From: Oscillospiraceae bacterium
Lineage (GTDB): Bacteria; Bacillota; Clostridia; UMGS1883
Assembly (NCBI GenBank): GCA_015068735.1
Contig: SVJW01000013.1
Coordinates: 1 to 36,845 of the forward strand
DNA: 36,845 nt
Direction of reading: 5' to 3'
Both the position numbers and the translations under genes were made by a program. Shown in pieces: positions 16,382-25,095 of the stretch. Below the pieces are notes generated by a model. It was not told the DNA's origin. It made no database searches and worked only from the letters and a program-made list of their open reading frames with translations. How positions within the stretch are numbered: the first letter of the stretch is position 1; every line of letters starts with the position of its first letter.

Positions 16382-16471
16382 TAACCTCAACCACCTTTAT
16401 TGTAATATATATTATAATTATACAATATTTTGGCCGGTAAAAAAAGAACTTTTTTCTTTTGTAACACAATT

Positions 16472-17584
16472 TTAATGTTTTGTCACGGCTTCTAATGCTT
16501 TAGCCGCTTCTGAAACTTCTTCTTTAGTATTAAAAAAACCGGTAGAAAACCGTAGTAAACCACTTGTAACTGTTCCCAACGTCCTATGTGCCATAGGTGA
16601 ACAATGCAGTCCTGCTCGGGAGGCAATATGGTATTCGCTGTTTAATCTGGTGCAAATATCTACACAATCGTGAGCTTTTGTGTGAATTCCGACAACCCCG
16701 ATTTCGGGATCTCCAAGAATTTTAACTCCTTTTACAGCAGAAATTTCTTCTCTCAGAAACCTTGCCATGGCTAATTCTTTTTCATAGGCACCTTCTCGTT
16801 TGATGAATTTAATTCCTTCGCACAATCCTGCAATTCCGCAAGCATTAAGTGTGCCTGCTTCATACTTGTCGGGAAAAATATTAGGCATCAATGCACTTTC
16901 GGACAGACTTCCTGTTCCTCCTTCTATTAAAGTATCAGGAAAAACACCGGGTTTAATATAAAGAGCCCCGGTTCCGAAGGGGCCGTATAATGCCTTGTGT
17001 CCCGCAAATGCAATCATATCACCGCAGGAAGTGTCAATTTCAAGTATTCCTCCGCTTTGTGCGGCGTCCACAAGCATTATAATGCCTTTCATTTGCGCAA
17101 TTTTATATATTTCTCTAACAGGGTTGACCGTTCCTACTACGTTTGATGCATGAATTATACAAATCATTTTCGTGTGTGAAGTTATAAGGCTTGACACAGT
17201 ATCTGCGCTCACAAAACCCTTATGGTCAGCCCGCGCAATTTTAACGGTTATGCCTTTTCCTTCAAGGTTCACACAACTGCGTAAAACACTGTTGTGTTCC
17301 ATAGAGGAAATTATTATTTCATCACCTTTTTTCAGCGTTCCCTTTATCGCCAGATTTATTGCCTCTGTTGTGTTTTTTGTAAATATGATTCTTTCCGGAT
17401 TTCCCGTACCTATAAGGGAGGCAAATTCTTCACGGCATTCTAATACTTTTTCTGCGGCAATGTCGGAAAGATAATGTCCACCGCGCCCGGGGTTTCCACC
17501 ATATTTTTGCATAAATTCCGTAACTGCATCAATAACACACTGCGGTTTTGGAAAAGTGGTAGCGGCATTGTCAAGATAAATCAT
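16472..17584 (-). CDS. Class V aminotransferase, cysteine desulfurase/selenocysteine lyase family
   Basis: The 370-residue PLP enzyme starts MIYLDNAATTFPKP, has the stacking His97 (MEHNS), Asp173 and Gln176 (VDAAQSGG), the PLP lysine Lys197 (AGHKALYGPFGTG) and a candidate catalytic Cys328 (GLHCSPMAH). It belongs to the N-terminally short subfamily whose precise role is unsettled; relatives move sulfur or selenium from (seleno)cysteine. ATG 17584 is chosen for AGAGGTG upstream; the frame is open further upstream. The gene lies 10 bases after a Se/S-carrier-like small gene, a recurrent pairing that hints at sulfur or selenium transfer. No IscU/SufU scaffold is adjacent. Confidence 0.88.
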   Translation of the reverse strand: MIYLDNAATTFPKPQCVIDAVTEFMQKYGGNPGRGGHYLSDIAAEKVLECREEFASLIGTGNPERIIFTKNTTEAINLAIKGTLKKGDEIIISSMEHNSVLRSCVNLEGKGITVKIARADHKGFVSADTVSSLITSHTKMICIIHASNVVGTVNPVREIYKIAQMKGIIMLVDAAQSGGILEIDTSCGDMIAFAGHKALYGPFGTGALYIKPGVFPDTLIEGGTGSLSESALMPNIFPDKYEAGTLNACGIAGLCEGIKFIKREGAYEKELAMARFLREEISAVKGVKILGDPEIGVVGIHTKAHDCVDICTRLNSEYHIASRAGLHCSPMAHRTLGTVTSGLLRFSTGFFNTKEEVSEAAKALEAVTKH

Positions 17585-17594
17585 ACTACACCTC

Positions 17595-17843
17595 TTAAAT
17601 TTTATGATAAACTTTTTTGTTTTCGTTATATGATTCTTGGTAAAATGCACGAATCTTTATTCCGAATTCCAAGGCAACCTGTTCAACTGTTGTTTTAAAG
17701 CTGTCATCAAAACGAAGACAGTAACCGCAGCCTTCCTTTGTCAGCATATGCGGAGTCTGTATTACGGAAGAGTTTATTCCGGATTCATAAAGCTTTCGTT
17801 TGATTCTGTTTGCAGAAGTGGAAGAAGCGACGGAAGCAAGCAT
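17595..17843 (-). CDS. DUF3343, putative Se/S carrier-like protein
   Basis: The 82-residue protein fits the DUF3343 family: an N-terminal hydrophobic/Ser stretch (MLASVASSTSANRIKRKL), a middle CGYC (Cys39, Cys42) in KEGCGYCLRFDD, and a basic tail. Family members are proposed to carry sulfur or selenium on Cys, often beside class V aminotransferases, as here. ATG 17843 is preceded by AAAGGAG; the open frame extends upstream without a second ribosome site. It is divergent from the PucR-type regulator. Confidence 0.78.
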   Translation of the reverse strand: MLASVASSTSANRIKRKLYESGINSSVIQTPHMLTKEGCGYCLRFDDSFKTTVEQVALEFGIKIRAFYQESYNENKKVYHKI

Positions 17844-17897
17844 ATCATTACTCCTTTCAGGATGTTTTTCAATTATTATTTTATGCACAAGAACGTC

Positions 17898-17927
17898 ATT
17901 CTGTTTCGATTTAAGTAAGAACAGAAT
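17898..17927. promoter_or_regulatory. Inverted repeat in the divergent region
   Basis: ATTCTGTT (17898-17905) and AACAGAAT (17920-17927), 14 bases apart, lie between the minus-strand DUF3343 gene and the plus-strand PucR gene, next to the WalR-type box. A possible operator. Confidence 0.3.
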
Positions 17928-17930
17928 TTT

Positions 17931-17992
17931 TGTAACAAATTTGTAAAGAATAGCAAAAAACTGTTGAAATATCAATAAGAAAGTGTTATTAT
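17931..17992 (+). promoter_or_regulatory. WalR-type box and promoter of the FtsEX operon
   Basis: TGTAAC (17931-17936), five bases, TGTAAA (17942-17947) fully matches TGTWAH-N5-TGTWAH. It is followed by TTGAAA (17964-17969), 17 bp, TATTAT (17987-17992). The box ends 39 bases before the -10, versus 29 at the amidase promoter: a difference of one helical turn, so both sit on about the same DNA face. Confidence 0.68.
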
Positions 17993-18034
17993 ATATATGT
18001 ATAGTTATGTCATAGTACATAGGAGGTAATTTAC

Positions 18035-19126
18035 TTGATAAATAAGTATCTTAACAGCATTCTTACACAAAGCAGTAAAATTCTTGGATTTGATGTTGGT
18101 GTTATTGAAGGAAACGGAACTGTTTTATCTTCAAATAAAACTGATGACATCGAAGCTAATTTGAATTCTATATTCGATGCATGTTCCGTGACTGATGAAA
18201 AGATTTTGAAAATGTATGGATACACATTCAAAATTGTGCATTTGCGCGGAAAAATTGACTATATAATTTTCGTTAAAAACGGGGATAATGACTTTGATAC
18301 ATCGCATATGGAAATGCTTGCAACATATGTTGGCGGAATGCGTCAAATTCATAATGATAAGTATGACAAGGCGAATTTTATAAAAAATATGTTGGCAGAC
18401 AGCATTCTTCCGGGAGACATCTTTATGAGAAGTAAAGAACTGCACCTTTCTCTTGATGTAGACAGAGCCGTTTTTGCGCTGCAGTATGATGATATTCGCG
18501 GAGTTGACGTTTTCGATATTATCAGCGGAATTGTTCCCGGTAACGGAAAAGATTTCGTTATCGATCTGGACAACAACATGATTGCGATTGTAAAAGAAGT
18601 CAAACTTGGTATTTCTCCGGAAGAGTTGGAAAGTGTGGCAAGCCAGATTGTTAATACCGTTACCTCGGAAGCCATGGTGAATATCCATCTCGGCATCGGA
18701 ACTGTTGCCTCTAACATAAAAGATATTGCAAAAAGCTATAAGGAAGCTCGTATCGCTCTTGAAGTAGGGAAAGTTTTTGACAGCGATAAATATATAATGA
18801 ATTACGAAAATTTGGGTATAGCACGTTTGATTTATCAATTACCTACAACTCTTTGTGAATTGTTCCTTTCTGAAGTGTTTAAGAAAGACTCCATTGATTC
18901 TTTGGATCAGGAAACATTATACACAATACAGAAGTTTTTTGAAAACAATCTGAATGTTTCAGAAACCTCGCGACAGTTGTATGTTCACAGAAATACTCTT
19001 GTTTACAGACTTGACAAAGTGAAAAAAATAACAGGTCTGGATCTGAGATTGTTTGATCATGCTATTGTATTCAAGGTTGCTTTGATGGTAAAGAAATATT
19101 TGGTTTCAAAACCTATGCGTATATGA
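18035..19126 (+). CDS. PucR/CdaR-type (sugar-diacid) helix-turn-helix regulator
   Basis: The 363-residue protein ends with the HTH_30 DNA-binding domain of the PucR/sugar-diacid regulator family (about 300-360: FFENNLNVSETSRQLYVHRNTLVYRLDKVKKITGLDLR). The middle (about 125-280) resembles the GGDEF-like domain usual in the family, and the first 110 residues form an unassigned sensor-like domain. The start is TTG at 18035 with a strong AGGAGGT 7 bases before. It leads an apparent operon with ftsEX (15 bases to ftsE), so it may control wall-hydrolase genes. This should not be confused with CdaR of the c-di-AMP system. Confidence 0.82.
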   Translation: MINKYLNSILTQSSKILGFDVGVIEGNGTVLSSNKTDDIEANLNSIFDACSVTDEKILKMYGYTFKIVHLRGKIDYIIFVKNGDNDFDTSHMEMLATYVGGMRQIHNDKYDKANFIKNMLADSILPGDIFMRSKELHLSLDVDRAVFALQYDDIRGVDVFDIISGIVPGNGKDFVIDLDNNMIAIVKEVKLGISPEELESVASQIVNTVTSEAMVNIHLGIGTVASNIKDIAKSYKEARIALEVGKVFDSDKYIMNYENLGIARLIYQLPTTLCELFLSEVFKKDSIDSLDQETLYTIQKFFENNLNVSETSRQLYVHRNTLVYRLDKVKKITGLDLRLFDHAIVFKVALMVKKYLVSKPMRI

Positions 19127-19141
19127 TGATGGGGTGAGCGT

Positions 19142-19828
19142 ATGATAAAGTTTAAAGGAGTTACGGTAGTCTACGACAAAGATATAATAGGCCTTGACAA
19201 TGTCTCTTTCAAAATCGAAGACGGAGAATTTGTGTTTTTAGTGGGTAAGACAGGTGCAGGAAAAAGTTCTGCCATAAAACTTCTCACAGGAGAAATAAAG
19301 CCTACAAGCGGAGAAGTTATCGTAGACGGCATTTATGTCAATTCATTAAAAAGATCTAAAATACCTTACCTTAGACGCGCACAGGGCGTAGTTTTCCAGG
19401 ATTTCAGACTTCTTCCAAATAAAACTGTTTATGAAAATGTTGCATTTGCAATGGAAATAATCGGTAAAAAGAAGAAAGAAATTGCAAGAAAAGTTCCTAA
19501 AATACTTGAACTTGTAGGATTGGCGGACAGAGCAAATAATTACCCCAATGAAATTTCCGGCGGTGAGCAACAGCGTGTTAGTATTGCAAGAGCACTGGTT
19601 AACAGTCCTTCCCTTATCATCGCAGACGAGCCTACAGGCAACCTTGATGTTGAAACCTCTACTGAAGTAATGAACCTTTTTAACGAGATAAATAAAATGG
19701 GAACCACTATTGTTATGGTTACTCATTCTGAAAAAATAGTAAATGATATGAGAAAGCGTGTTATACAGTTAGAAAACGGAGTTATAGTGCGTGACGAGGA
19801 AGAGGGGGTGTACAATCTTGGCGTTTAA
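19142..19828 (+). CDS. ftsE: Cell division ATP-binding protein FtsE
   Basis: The 228-residue ABC ATPase has Walker [10 protein letters not shown] (35-43), Q-loop QDFRLL (86-91), signature SGGEQQR (139-145), Walker [13 protein letters not shown] (158-169) and His195. It acts with FtsX at the membrane, turning ATP hydrolysis into activation of an external peptidoglycan hydrolase. The downstream M23 protein with coiled coil is the obvious partner. ftsX starts inside its last codons. Confidence 0.95.
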   Translation: MIKFKGVTVVYDKDIIGLDNVSFKIEDGEFVFLVGKTGAGKSSAIKLLTGEIKPTSGEVIVDGIYVNSLKRSKIPYLRRAQGVVFQDFRLLPNKTVYENVAFAMEIIGKKKKEIARKVPKILELVGLADRANNYPNEISGGEQQRVSIARALVNSPSLIIADEPTGNLDVETSTEVMNLFNEINKMGTTIVMVTHSEKIVNDMRKRVIQLENGVIVRDEEEGVYNLGV

Positions 19829-20696
19829 GTATTATTTAAAAAGTGCTGCAAGCTCTTTTGTAAGAAACGGTATTATGACAGTAGCATCCTTTATAACAGT
19901 TACCTGTTGCCTTTTCCTTTTTGGCGTTTTTATGCTTTTCACAATAAATATGAACAGCATTACAACACAGATTGAAGAGCAGTGTGAACTGATTGCCCGT
20001 ATTGATATTGAAGCTGATGAACAGACGCAGCAAAGTATTTACAATACGATTTTAACTCTTGATAATGTTACAGACGCACATTTTGAAACTAAAGAGCAGG
20101 CATTTGAGAATTTCAAGAATGAACTTGGTGATGATGCCGGTGCATTGGAGGGCCTTGAAGCAGAAAACTTCCTCAGAAGTTCTGTAAAAATAACCCTTAC
20201 GGATATAAGGAAAACCGATGCAACGATAAAGGAACTGGAAAAGATTACGGGCATTGCCGAGGTTGAAAACCACCGTGATATAGTGAATAAAGTTATCGGA
20301 TTTACATCAGCGGTGAAAAAAGGAAGTATAGCGGCTATGATAGTTCTTCTTATGATAGCTGTATTCATAATTCAGAACACTATAAAACTCAGTGTGTTTG
20401 CCCGCGAAAAAGAAATACATATTATGAAATTTGTTGGGGCAACAGACCATTTTATAAGAACACCATTTGTCATAGAAGGTATTATGATAGGATTGCTTGG
20501 ATTTATAGCATCATTCCTTGTGATTGTATTTGGATATAATTCTGCTATCGGAGCAATCGCGGATCTGATCAACTTGTTTGATTTTGTTCCTTTGGAACAG
20601 TGTATTTTGCCGCTTGGTATCAGTATGCTTGCTTTTGGTGTATTTATGGGAGCTTTGGGAAGCGCTTGGTCAATCAAGAAACATTTGAAAGTATAA
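19818..20696 (+). CDS. ftsX: Cell division permease-like protein FtsX
   Basis: The 292-residue protein has the FtsX layout: helix 1 (about 20-42, TVASFITVTCCLFLFGVFML), an external domain (about 45-165) that binds the hydrolase in relatives, and three C-terminal helices (about 178-198, 225-248, 258-280). I chose TTG at 19818 (GAGGGGGTG 8 bases before), overlapping ftsE by 11 bases; a longer frame begins upstream. [20 protein letters not shown] N-termini are typical. It forms the complex with FtsE. Confidence 0.93.
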   Translation: MAFKYYLKSAASSFVRNGIMTVASFITVTCCLFLFGVFMLFTINMNSITTQIEEQCELIARIDIEADEQTQQSIYNTILTLDNVTDAHFETKEQAFENFKNELGDDAGALEGLEAENFLRSSVKITLTDIRKTDATIKELEKITGIAEVENHRDIVNKVIGFTSAVKKGSIAAMIVLLMIAVFIIQNTIKLSVFAREKEIHIMKFVGATDHFIRTPFVIEGIMIGLLGFIASFLVIVFGYNSAIGAIADLINLFDFVPLEQCILPLGISMLAFGVFMGALGSAWSIKKHLKV

Positions 20697-20736
20697 TAAA
20701 TAAAGTTATCTTGCTTTGAGAAAGGAGTAATCTCCA

Positions 20737-21900
20737 ATGAAAAAAGTAAACAAAGCTGAAAGAATGAGGCGTATTTTTGCTATGGTGTGCGCGCTGATGG
20801 TTGCAGTAGCGCTTGTAGCATCGCTGGTAGTTCCGGTTCTTGCAGTATCACAGCAGCAATTGGATGATGCAAAACAAAAAACCGAAGATACAAAGAAAGA
20901 TCTGGAGAACGCAGAAGCAAAACATAAAGCCATTCTTGACGAATTTAATGCTGTTGATAAACAGATAAGTGATACTGAAGCGGAAATTGAACAGATCGAA
21001 AGTCAAATAACCCAGACTGAGAACGATATTATTCTTAAACAAGAGGAACTTGTTAAGGCTGAGGAAGATTATGAGCTGTATAAAGGACTGTTTTTATCCA
21101 GAGCAAGAGTAATGTATGAAAACAGTGATCTGAAGTATCTTGAAATTCTGTTTGGTGCAAAAAATTTCAGCGATTTTCTCTCAAAAGTTGAGATGATTTC
21201 TCAATTGATGGAATATGACAGAAGTATTCTCAATAAACTTAATGAGACAAAAACGAGTATTGAAAATGCAAAGAAAGAACTTGAAGACATCCTGGTAAGG
21301 CAGGAAGACTATAGGGCTTCTCTTGAAGACAAAAGAGGTTCTCTTGATGTTATACTTGCAGAAAAACAGAAATTACTTGATGAAACATGGGCAGATGTTG
21401 AAAGGTATAAAGTAATTCATGAAGCTGCAGAAAGAGAAGAGCAAAAGCTCATTGACCAGAATAGATCCTCTTTCCAGAGTGGAGCAAACCCTGTAAAGTA
21501 TACGGGTGGAAAGTTTGCGTGGCCTGTGCCGGCAAGCCACCGTATAACAAGTTATTACGGGATGAGGAATCATCCTGTTTACAAAACTCCGAAGTTCCAT
21601 TCAGGAATTGATATCGGTGCAGGCTACGGACTTGAAATCAGGGCTGCAGCAGACGGTGTTGTAACATTGGCAGCGACTAACGGTGGTTACGGTAAGTGTG
21701 TTGTTATAAATCATGGTAGCGGAATAACCACTCTATATGCACACTGCAGTAGTATTAATGTATCTGTTGGTGAAAAAGTTTCAAAAGGGCAGTTGATCGC
21801 TAAAGTAGGTTCAACAGGTGTTTCTACAGGACCTCATCTTCATTTTGAAGTCAGAATTAATGGCACAACAACCGATCCTTTGAAATATGTAAGCAACTAA
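20737..21900 (+). CDS. Coiled-coil M23 peptidoglycan hydrolase, PcsB/CwlO/EnvC type
   Basis: The 387-residue secreted protein has a signal peptide (about 12-36), long coiled coils (about 38-115 and 160-245) and a LytM/M23 domain (about 260-387). All zinc and catalytic residues are present: His288 and Asp292 (HSGID), His336 (YAH), His367 and His369 (GPHLHFEV). In FtsEX systems the coiled coil of PcsB, CwlO or EnvC docks to FtsX, which switches on wall cleavage. Because the M23 domain is intact, this is probably a DL-endopeptidase-type hydrolase itself, unlike EnvC, which only activates amidases. Confidence 0.9.
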   Translation: MKKVNKAERMRRIFAMVCALMVAVALVASLVVPVLAVSQQQLDDAKQKTEDTKKDLENAEAKHKAILDEFNAVDKQISDTEAEIEQIESQITQTENDIILKQEELVKAEEDYELYKGLFLSRARVMYENSDLKYLEILFGAKNFSDFLSKVEMISQLMEYDRSILNKLNETKTSIENAKKELEDILVRQEDYRASLEDKRGSLDVILAEKQKLLDETWADVERYKVIHEAAEREEQKLIDQNRSSFQSGANPVKYTGGKFAWPVPASHRITSYYGMRNHPVYKTPKFHSGIDIGAGYGLEIRAAADGVVTLAATNGGYGKCVVINHGSGITTLYAHCSSINVSVGEKVSKGQLIAKVGSTGVSTGPHLHFEVRINGTTTDPLKYVSN

Positions 21901-21930
21901 AACGAAGTTTTTTGACAGGAAGGTTTATCT

Positions 21931-23094
21931 GTGAAAGAAAGTAAAAAGATTTTATTAGCGGTTATAATAACTTTTTTGATAACATTGTCTGTATGTGCTT
22001 TTGTAGGTTATATGTATGTATCGCAGTACGATTATCCTTTTGAAAAATTGGAAAAAGTAATGTCTGTTATAGAAAATTCTTACGTTGGAGAATACAGCTT
22101 TGAAGAATGTGAAGAAGGTGCGATTAACGGGCTGATTGAAAGCTTGGGAGATAACTACGCAGTTTATTATAACGAAGAAACCGCTAAAGAAACCTTTCAG
22201 ATGATAGAAGGATATTATATAGGAATCGGTGTTGAAGTATTCGCTAACATGGAAAAAGGCTATATTGAAGTAATTTCCGCGTTTGAAGATTCACCTGCTG
22301 ATAAAGCAGGGATAATAAACGGTGATTTGATAAAAGCTGTTGACGGAACAGAATATGATTCAACACAGCTTGCAGAGGCCGTCTTGTATATGAAAGGCAC
22401 AAATATTGAAGATCCGCTGAATAAGGTTATGAAAATTACTTTGATAAGAGGTGGAGAAGAACTCACAGTAGAACTCAAACGCGAACAAATTGATATGTAT
22501 AAAGTATCGCACGAAGTAATTGATAATATATGTTATATCAGATACAGCGGTTTCAGTATTGAGTCTTACGAAGTCTTTAAAAATATTATTAAAAACCTTG
22601 ATAGCGATGTAGAGGGAATAGTTATTGATTTAAGAAACAATCCCGGTGGAGAATTTGGAAGTTCTATAAATATGTGTAATCTTTTCATTGACGGTGATCT
22701 GATTATGTACACTGTGGACAAAAGCGGGGAAAAGAGAGAATATTTTGCAACAAACGGTAGTTGCGAACTGCCGCTTGCTGTGCTTGTAAACGGTTCATCA
22801 GCAAGTGCGTCGGAAATTGTTGCAGGTTCCCTGCAGGCAAACGGCAGGGCAATCATTGTCGGAGAAAAGACATACGGAAAAGGTGTATCTCAAAGCGTTA
22901 TGTACCTGAATCCCTATGACCAATCGGAGGGTGCTTTGAAATTAACAACGTGCAAAAACTACACCCCTGACGGTAAGTGGATTAACGAGGCTATAACGCC
23001 GGATATTATTGTCGAAAATACAGTTATAGGCAATGATATAAGAAGTGATGCAGCATTTATTGAGGCTGTAAAGAGTTTGAAAAAGGATAAGTAA
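21931..23094 (+). CDS. C-terminal processing protease (S41)
   Basis: The 387-residue membrane-anchored protease has one N-terminal helix (about 7-28), a PDZ domain (about 92-185, with EVISAFEDSPADKAGIINGD) and an S41 catalytic domain with SSASASEI (289-296, holding the Ser) and Lys313 (GEKTYGKG). CtpA/CtpB enzymes trim exported proteins; several control wall hydrolases. The start is GTG 21931 with AGGAAGG upstream. It sits between the M23 hydrolase and an S11-family protein, either of which could be its substrate. Confidence 0.93.
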   Translation: MKESKKILLAVIITFLITLSVCAFVGYMYVSQYDYPFEKLEKVMSVIENSYVGEYSFEECEEGAINGLIESLGDNYAVYYNEETAKETFQMIEGYYIGIGVEVFANMEKGYIEVISAFEDSPADKAGIINGDLIKAVDGTEYDSTQLAEAVLYMKGTNIEDPLNKVMKITLIRGGEELTVELKREQIDMYKVSHEVIDNICYIRYSGFSIESYEVFKNIIKNLDSDVEGIVIDLRNNPGGEFGSSINMCNLFIDGDLIMYTVDKSGEKREYFATNGSCELPLAVLVNGSSASASEIVAGSLQANGRAIIVGEKTYGKGVSQSVMYLNPYDQSEGALKLTTCKNYTPDGKWINEAITPDIIVENTVIGNDIRSDAAFIEAVKSLKKDK

Positions 23095-23099
23095 TTGCA

Positions 23100-24473
23100 A
23101 TGAAGAACAAGATTTTAGCTTGTGCTCTTATGATTGTTTTGCTGTTTTCTTTCTCGGTTGTTTATGCACAACCGGAAGGGGAAAGCAATAATTCAGGACA
23201 ACTGAATACAGAATCGGCAGAAGAAGTTATAACTGCAATGTCGCCCCATGCTCTTCTTGTGGATATGAATACAGGCATAGTAATTTATTCAAAGAATTCA
23301 ACGGAAAAGGTATATCCTTCGGCATTGACGAACATTATGACAGCTTTGCTTGTGCTTGAAAATTGTAACTTGGAAGAGTTTGTCACAGCCAGTGAATCTG
23401 CGTTATCAAACGTTCCATCCGGTGATAACAAGCTGGGCATAGTTAAGGATGAGAACCTTTCTGTAAGACAGCTTCTTTACGCGATGCTCCTTGCCTCATC
23501 TTCTGATGCAACTAATCTTCTTGCGGAGAAGACATCGGGAAGCATTGATGAGTTTGTAAAATTGATGAACATAAGGGCTAAAGAGTTGGGTATGGTAAAC
23601 ACGAATTTTACAAATCCCACAGGGGCTCATGACGAGAGACATTACACAACTGCCGAAGATATGGCAATCCTTGTGCGTGTTGCTATGGAAAATGAAACTT
23701 TCAGAGAGATTGTAAAATCTCAGTCATACAGTATTCCTGCAACCGAACAAAATCCAACTGCAAGAAAAGTGATAAATAAAAATCATCTGGTCAGCATTTT
23801 GCTGAGAAATGACTATTTTTATGAGCATGCAACAGGTATAAAGACGGGATACTCGCCTGAAGCAAAAAGTTGTGTTGCAGCGTCAGCGGAAAGAAGGGGT
23901 ATTTCACTGCTTGCATTGGTCTTTGAAGCTGATACTGTTGATAATGTGGCACAAAGTTTTGCAGATTGCAAAGCTATGTTTGATTTTGTGTTCAATAATT
24001 ATGTTTCGCAGAGTATTGTTTCGGAAGGCGATATCATCGCGCAGACAGGGGTTTCAAATACCAGGCGTGATAATAAATTGATTTTGAAGTCAGGGAAAGA
24101 ACTTTCTGTCATAAGATATAAAAATTCTCCTGAAGCTCAGATTACCTTTAAGGATAACGTTAAAAAAACTGTAAGCGCCCCCGTAAAAAGCGGGCAGGTG
24201 ATTGGAACGAGAGAATACTTTGCAGACGGAGTTTCAATAGGAACTGTAGACCTTTTGGCTGATAAAAGTTATAAGCTGGACCTTATCACATTTTTGATGA
24301 ATAGGATAATTGCCTTTGTTACTTCACCATGGCTCTTTGTGACACTTGCTGCGATTGTTTTTGTGTTTGTTATGCTTGAACGCAGACGCAGGCGGATTCT
24401 TCGTAAAAAAAGAAGAGATGCCCGCAAAAAAAGGAACAGAGAATTGATACGAAGAATGGATGATTTTGAATAA
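23100..24473 (+). CDS. S11 D-alanyl-D-alanine carboxypeptidase homologue lacking catalytic motifs
   Basis: The 457-residue protein has a signal peptide (about 1-24), an S11/PBP5-type domain (about 45-275), a PBP5-C-like beta domain (about 290-395), one membrane helix (about 406-428) and a very basic tail. The fold is clearly conserved (YPSALTNIMTALLVLEN, NPTGAHDERHYTTAEDM, GIKTGYSPEAKSC), but the active site is not. The SxxK motif reads A75-L-T-N78 instead of S-x-x-K, and SxN reads S133-S-S135. Only K248-T-G remains. It is therefore probably not a working carboxypeptidase or penicillin target, but a binding or regulatory subunit in the FtsEX operon. It starts 5 bases after the protease. Sequencing error is unlikely since two motifs are altered in frame. 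Confidence 0.88.
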   Translation: MKNKILACALMIVLLFSFSVVYAQPEGESNNSGQLNTESAEEVITAMSPHALLVDMNTGIVIYSKNSTEKVYPSALTNIMTALLVLENCNLEEFVTASESALSNVPSGDNKLGIVKDENLSVRQLLYAMLLASSSDATNLLAEKTSGSIDEFVKLMNIRAKELGMVNTNFTNPTGAHDERHYTTAEDMAILVRVAMENETFREIVKSQSYSIPATEQNPTARKVINKNHLVSILLRNDYFYEHATGIKTGYSPEAKSCVAASAERRGISLLALVFEADTVDNVAQSFADCKAMFDFVFNNYVSQSIVSEGDIIAQTGVSNTRRDNKLILKSGKELSVIRYKNSPEAQITFKDNVKKTVSAPVKSGQVIGTREYFADGVSIGTVDLLADKSYKLDLITFLMNRIIAFVTSPWLFVTLAAIVFVFVMLERRRRRILRKKRRDARKKRNRELIRRMDDFE

Positions 24474-24509
24474 AAAATGCTGAATGATTTTAAATCATTC
24501 AGCATTTTT
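24473..24509. terminator. Bidirectional terminator
   Basis: 18-bp stem (24473-24490 with 24492-24509) flanked by A and T runs, between the convergent S11 and rubrerythrin genes; it can serve both. Confidence 0.88.
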
Positions 24510-24522
24510 GTGTTTTTTTAAA

Positions 24523-25056
24523 TTAATAGTTTTCTTTTCTGATTTCAAAATAGCTCTTAGGATGCTTACATACAGGGCAAAGCTCGGGAGCCTTTTTGCC
24601 CATTACAAGGTGACCGCAGTTTCTGCATTCCCAGATAGCTTCTTCTGCTTTTTCAAATACCTTCTGCATTTCAACATTGTTAAGAAGTGCGCGGTATCTT
24701 TCTTCATGTGTCTTTTCGATTTCAGCAACCATTCTGAACTGTGCAGCAAGTTCTGTAAAACCTTCAGCATCGGCATCTTCTGCAAATGACTTGTACATAT
24801 CTGTCCATTCGTAATTTTCACCTTCTGCAGCTGCAAGGAGATTCTGAGAAGTGTTTCCGAGAAGCTCCAATGCCTTAAACCAAAGCTTTGCATGCTCTTT
24901 TTCATTGTTTGCTGTCTGCTCGAAAATTGCAGCAATCTGTTCGTAACCTTCTTTTTTTGCAACAGATGCAAAGTATGTGTACTTGTTTCTTGCCTGAGAT
25001 TCACCTGCAAATGCTGCGAGTAAGTTTTGTTCTGTTTTTGTTCCTTCAAATTTCAT
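24523..25056 (-). CDS. rbr: Rubrerythrin
   Basis: The 177-residue protein has a four-helix di-iron domain with the two E-x-x-R/H motifs (GESQARNKY near 19-26, NEKEH near 51-55, [10 protein letters not shown] near 112-121) and a C-terminal rubredoxin-like domain, CRNCGHL and [11 protein letters not shown] (about 142-172). Rubrerythrins reduce hydrogen peroxide in anaerobes, which fits an anaerobic host. GAGGTG lies 5-10 bases upstream. It is 39 bases after engB on the same strand with no terminator between, so it may be cotranscribed with lon-engB. Confidence 0.95.
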   Translation of the reverse strand: MKFEGTKTEQNLLAAFAGESQARNKYTYFASVAKKEGYEQIAAIFEQTANNEKEHAKLWFKALELLGNTSQNLLAAAEGENYEWTDMYKSFAEDADAEGFTELAAQFRMVAEIEKTHEERYRALLNNVEMQKVFEKAEEAIWECRNCGHLVMGKKAPELCPVCKHPKSYFEIRKENY

Positions 25057-25095
25057 TTTAACACCTCATTTATAATATTTTCAAATTGTGTAAAA

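Noticed and set aside
15533..16390. TTG at 16390 as start of cdaA
   Set aside because: It directly touches the AGGTGG ribosome site with no spacing; TTG 16381 has a 9-base spacer.
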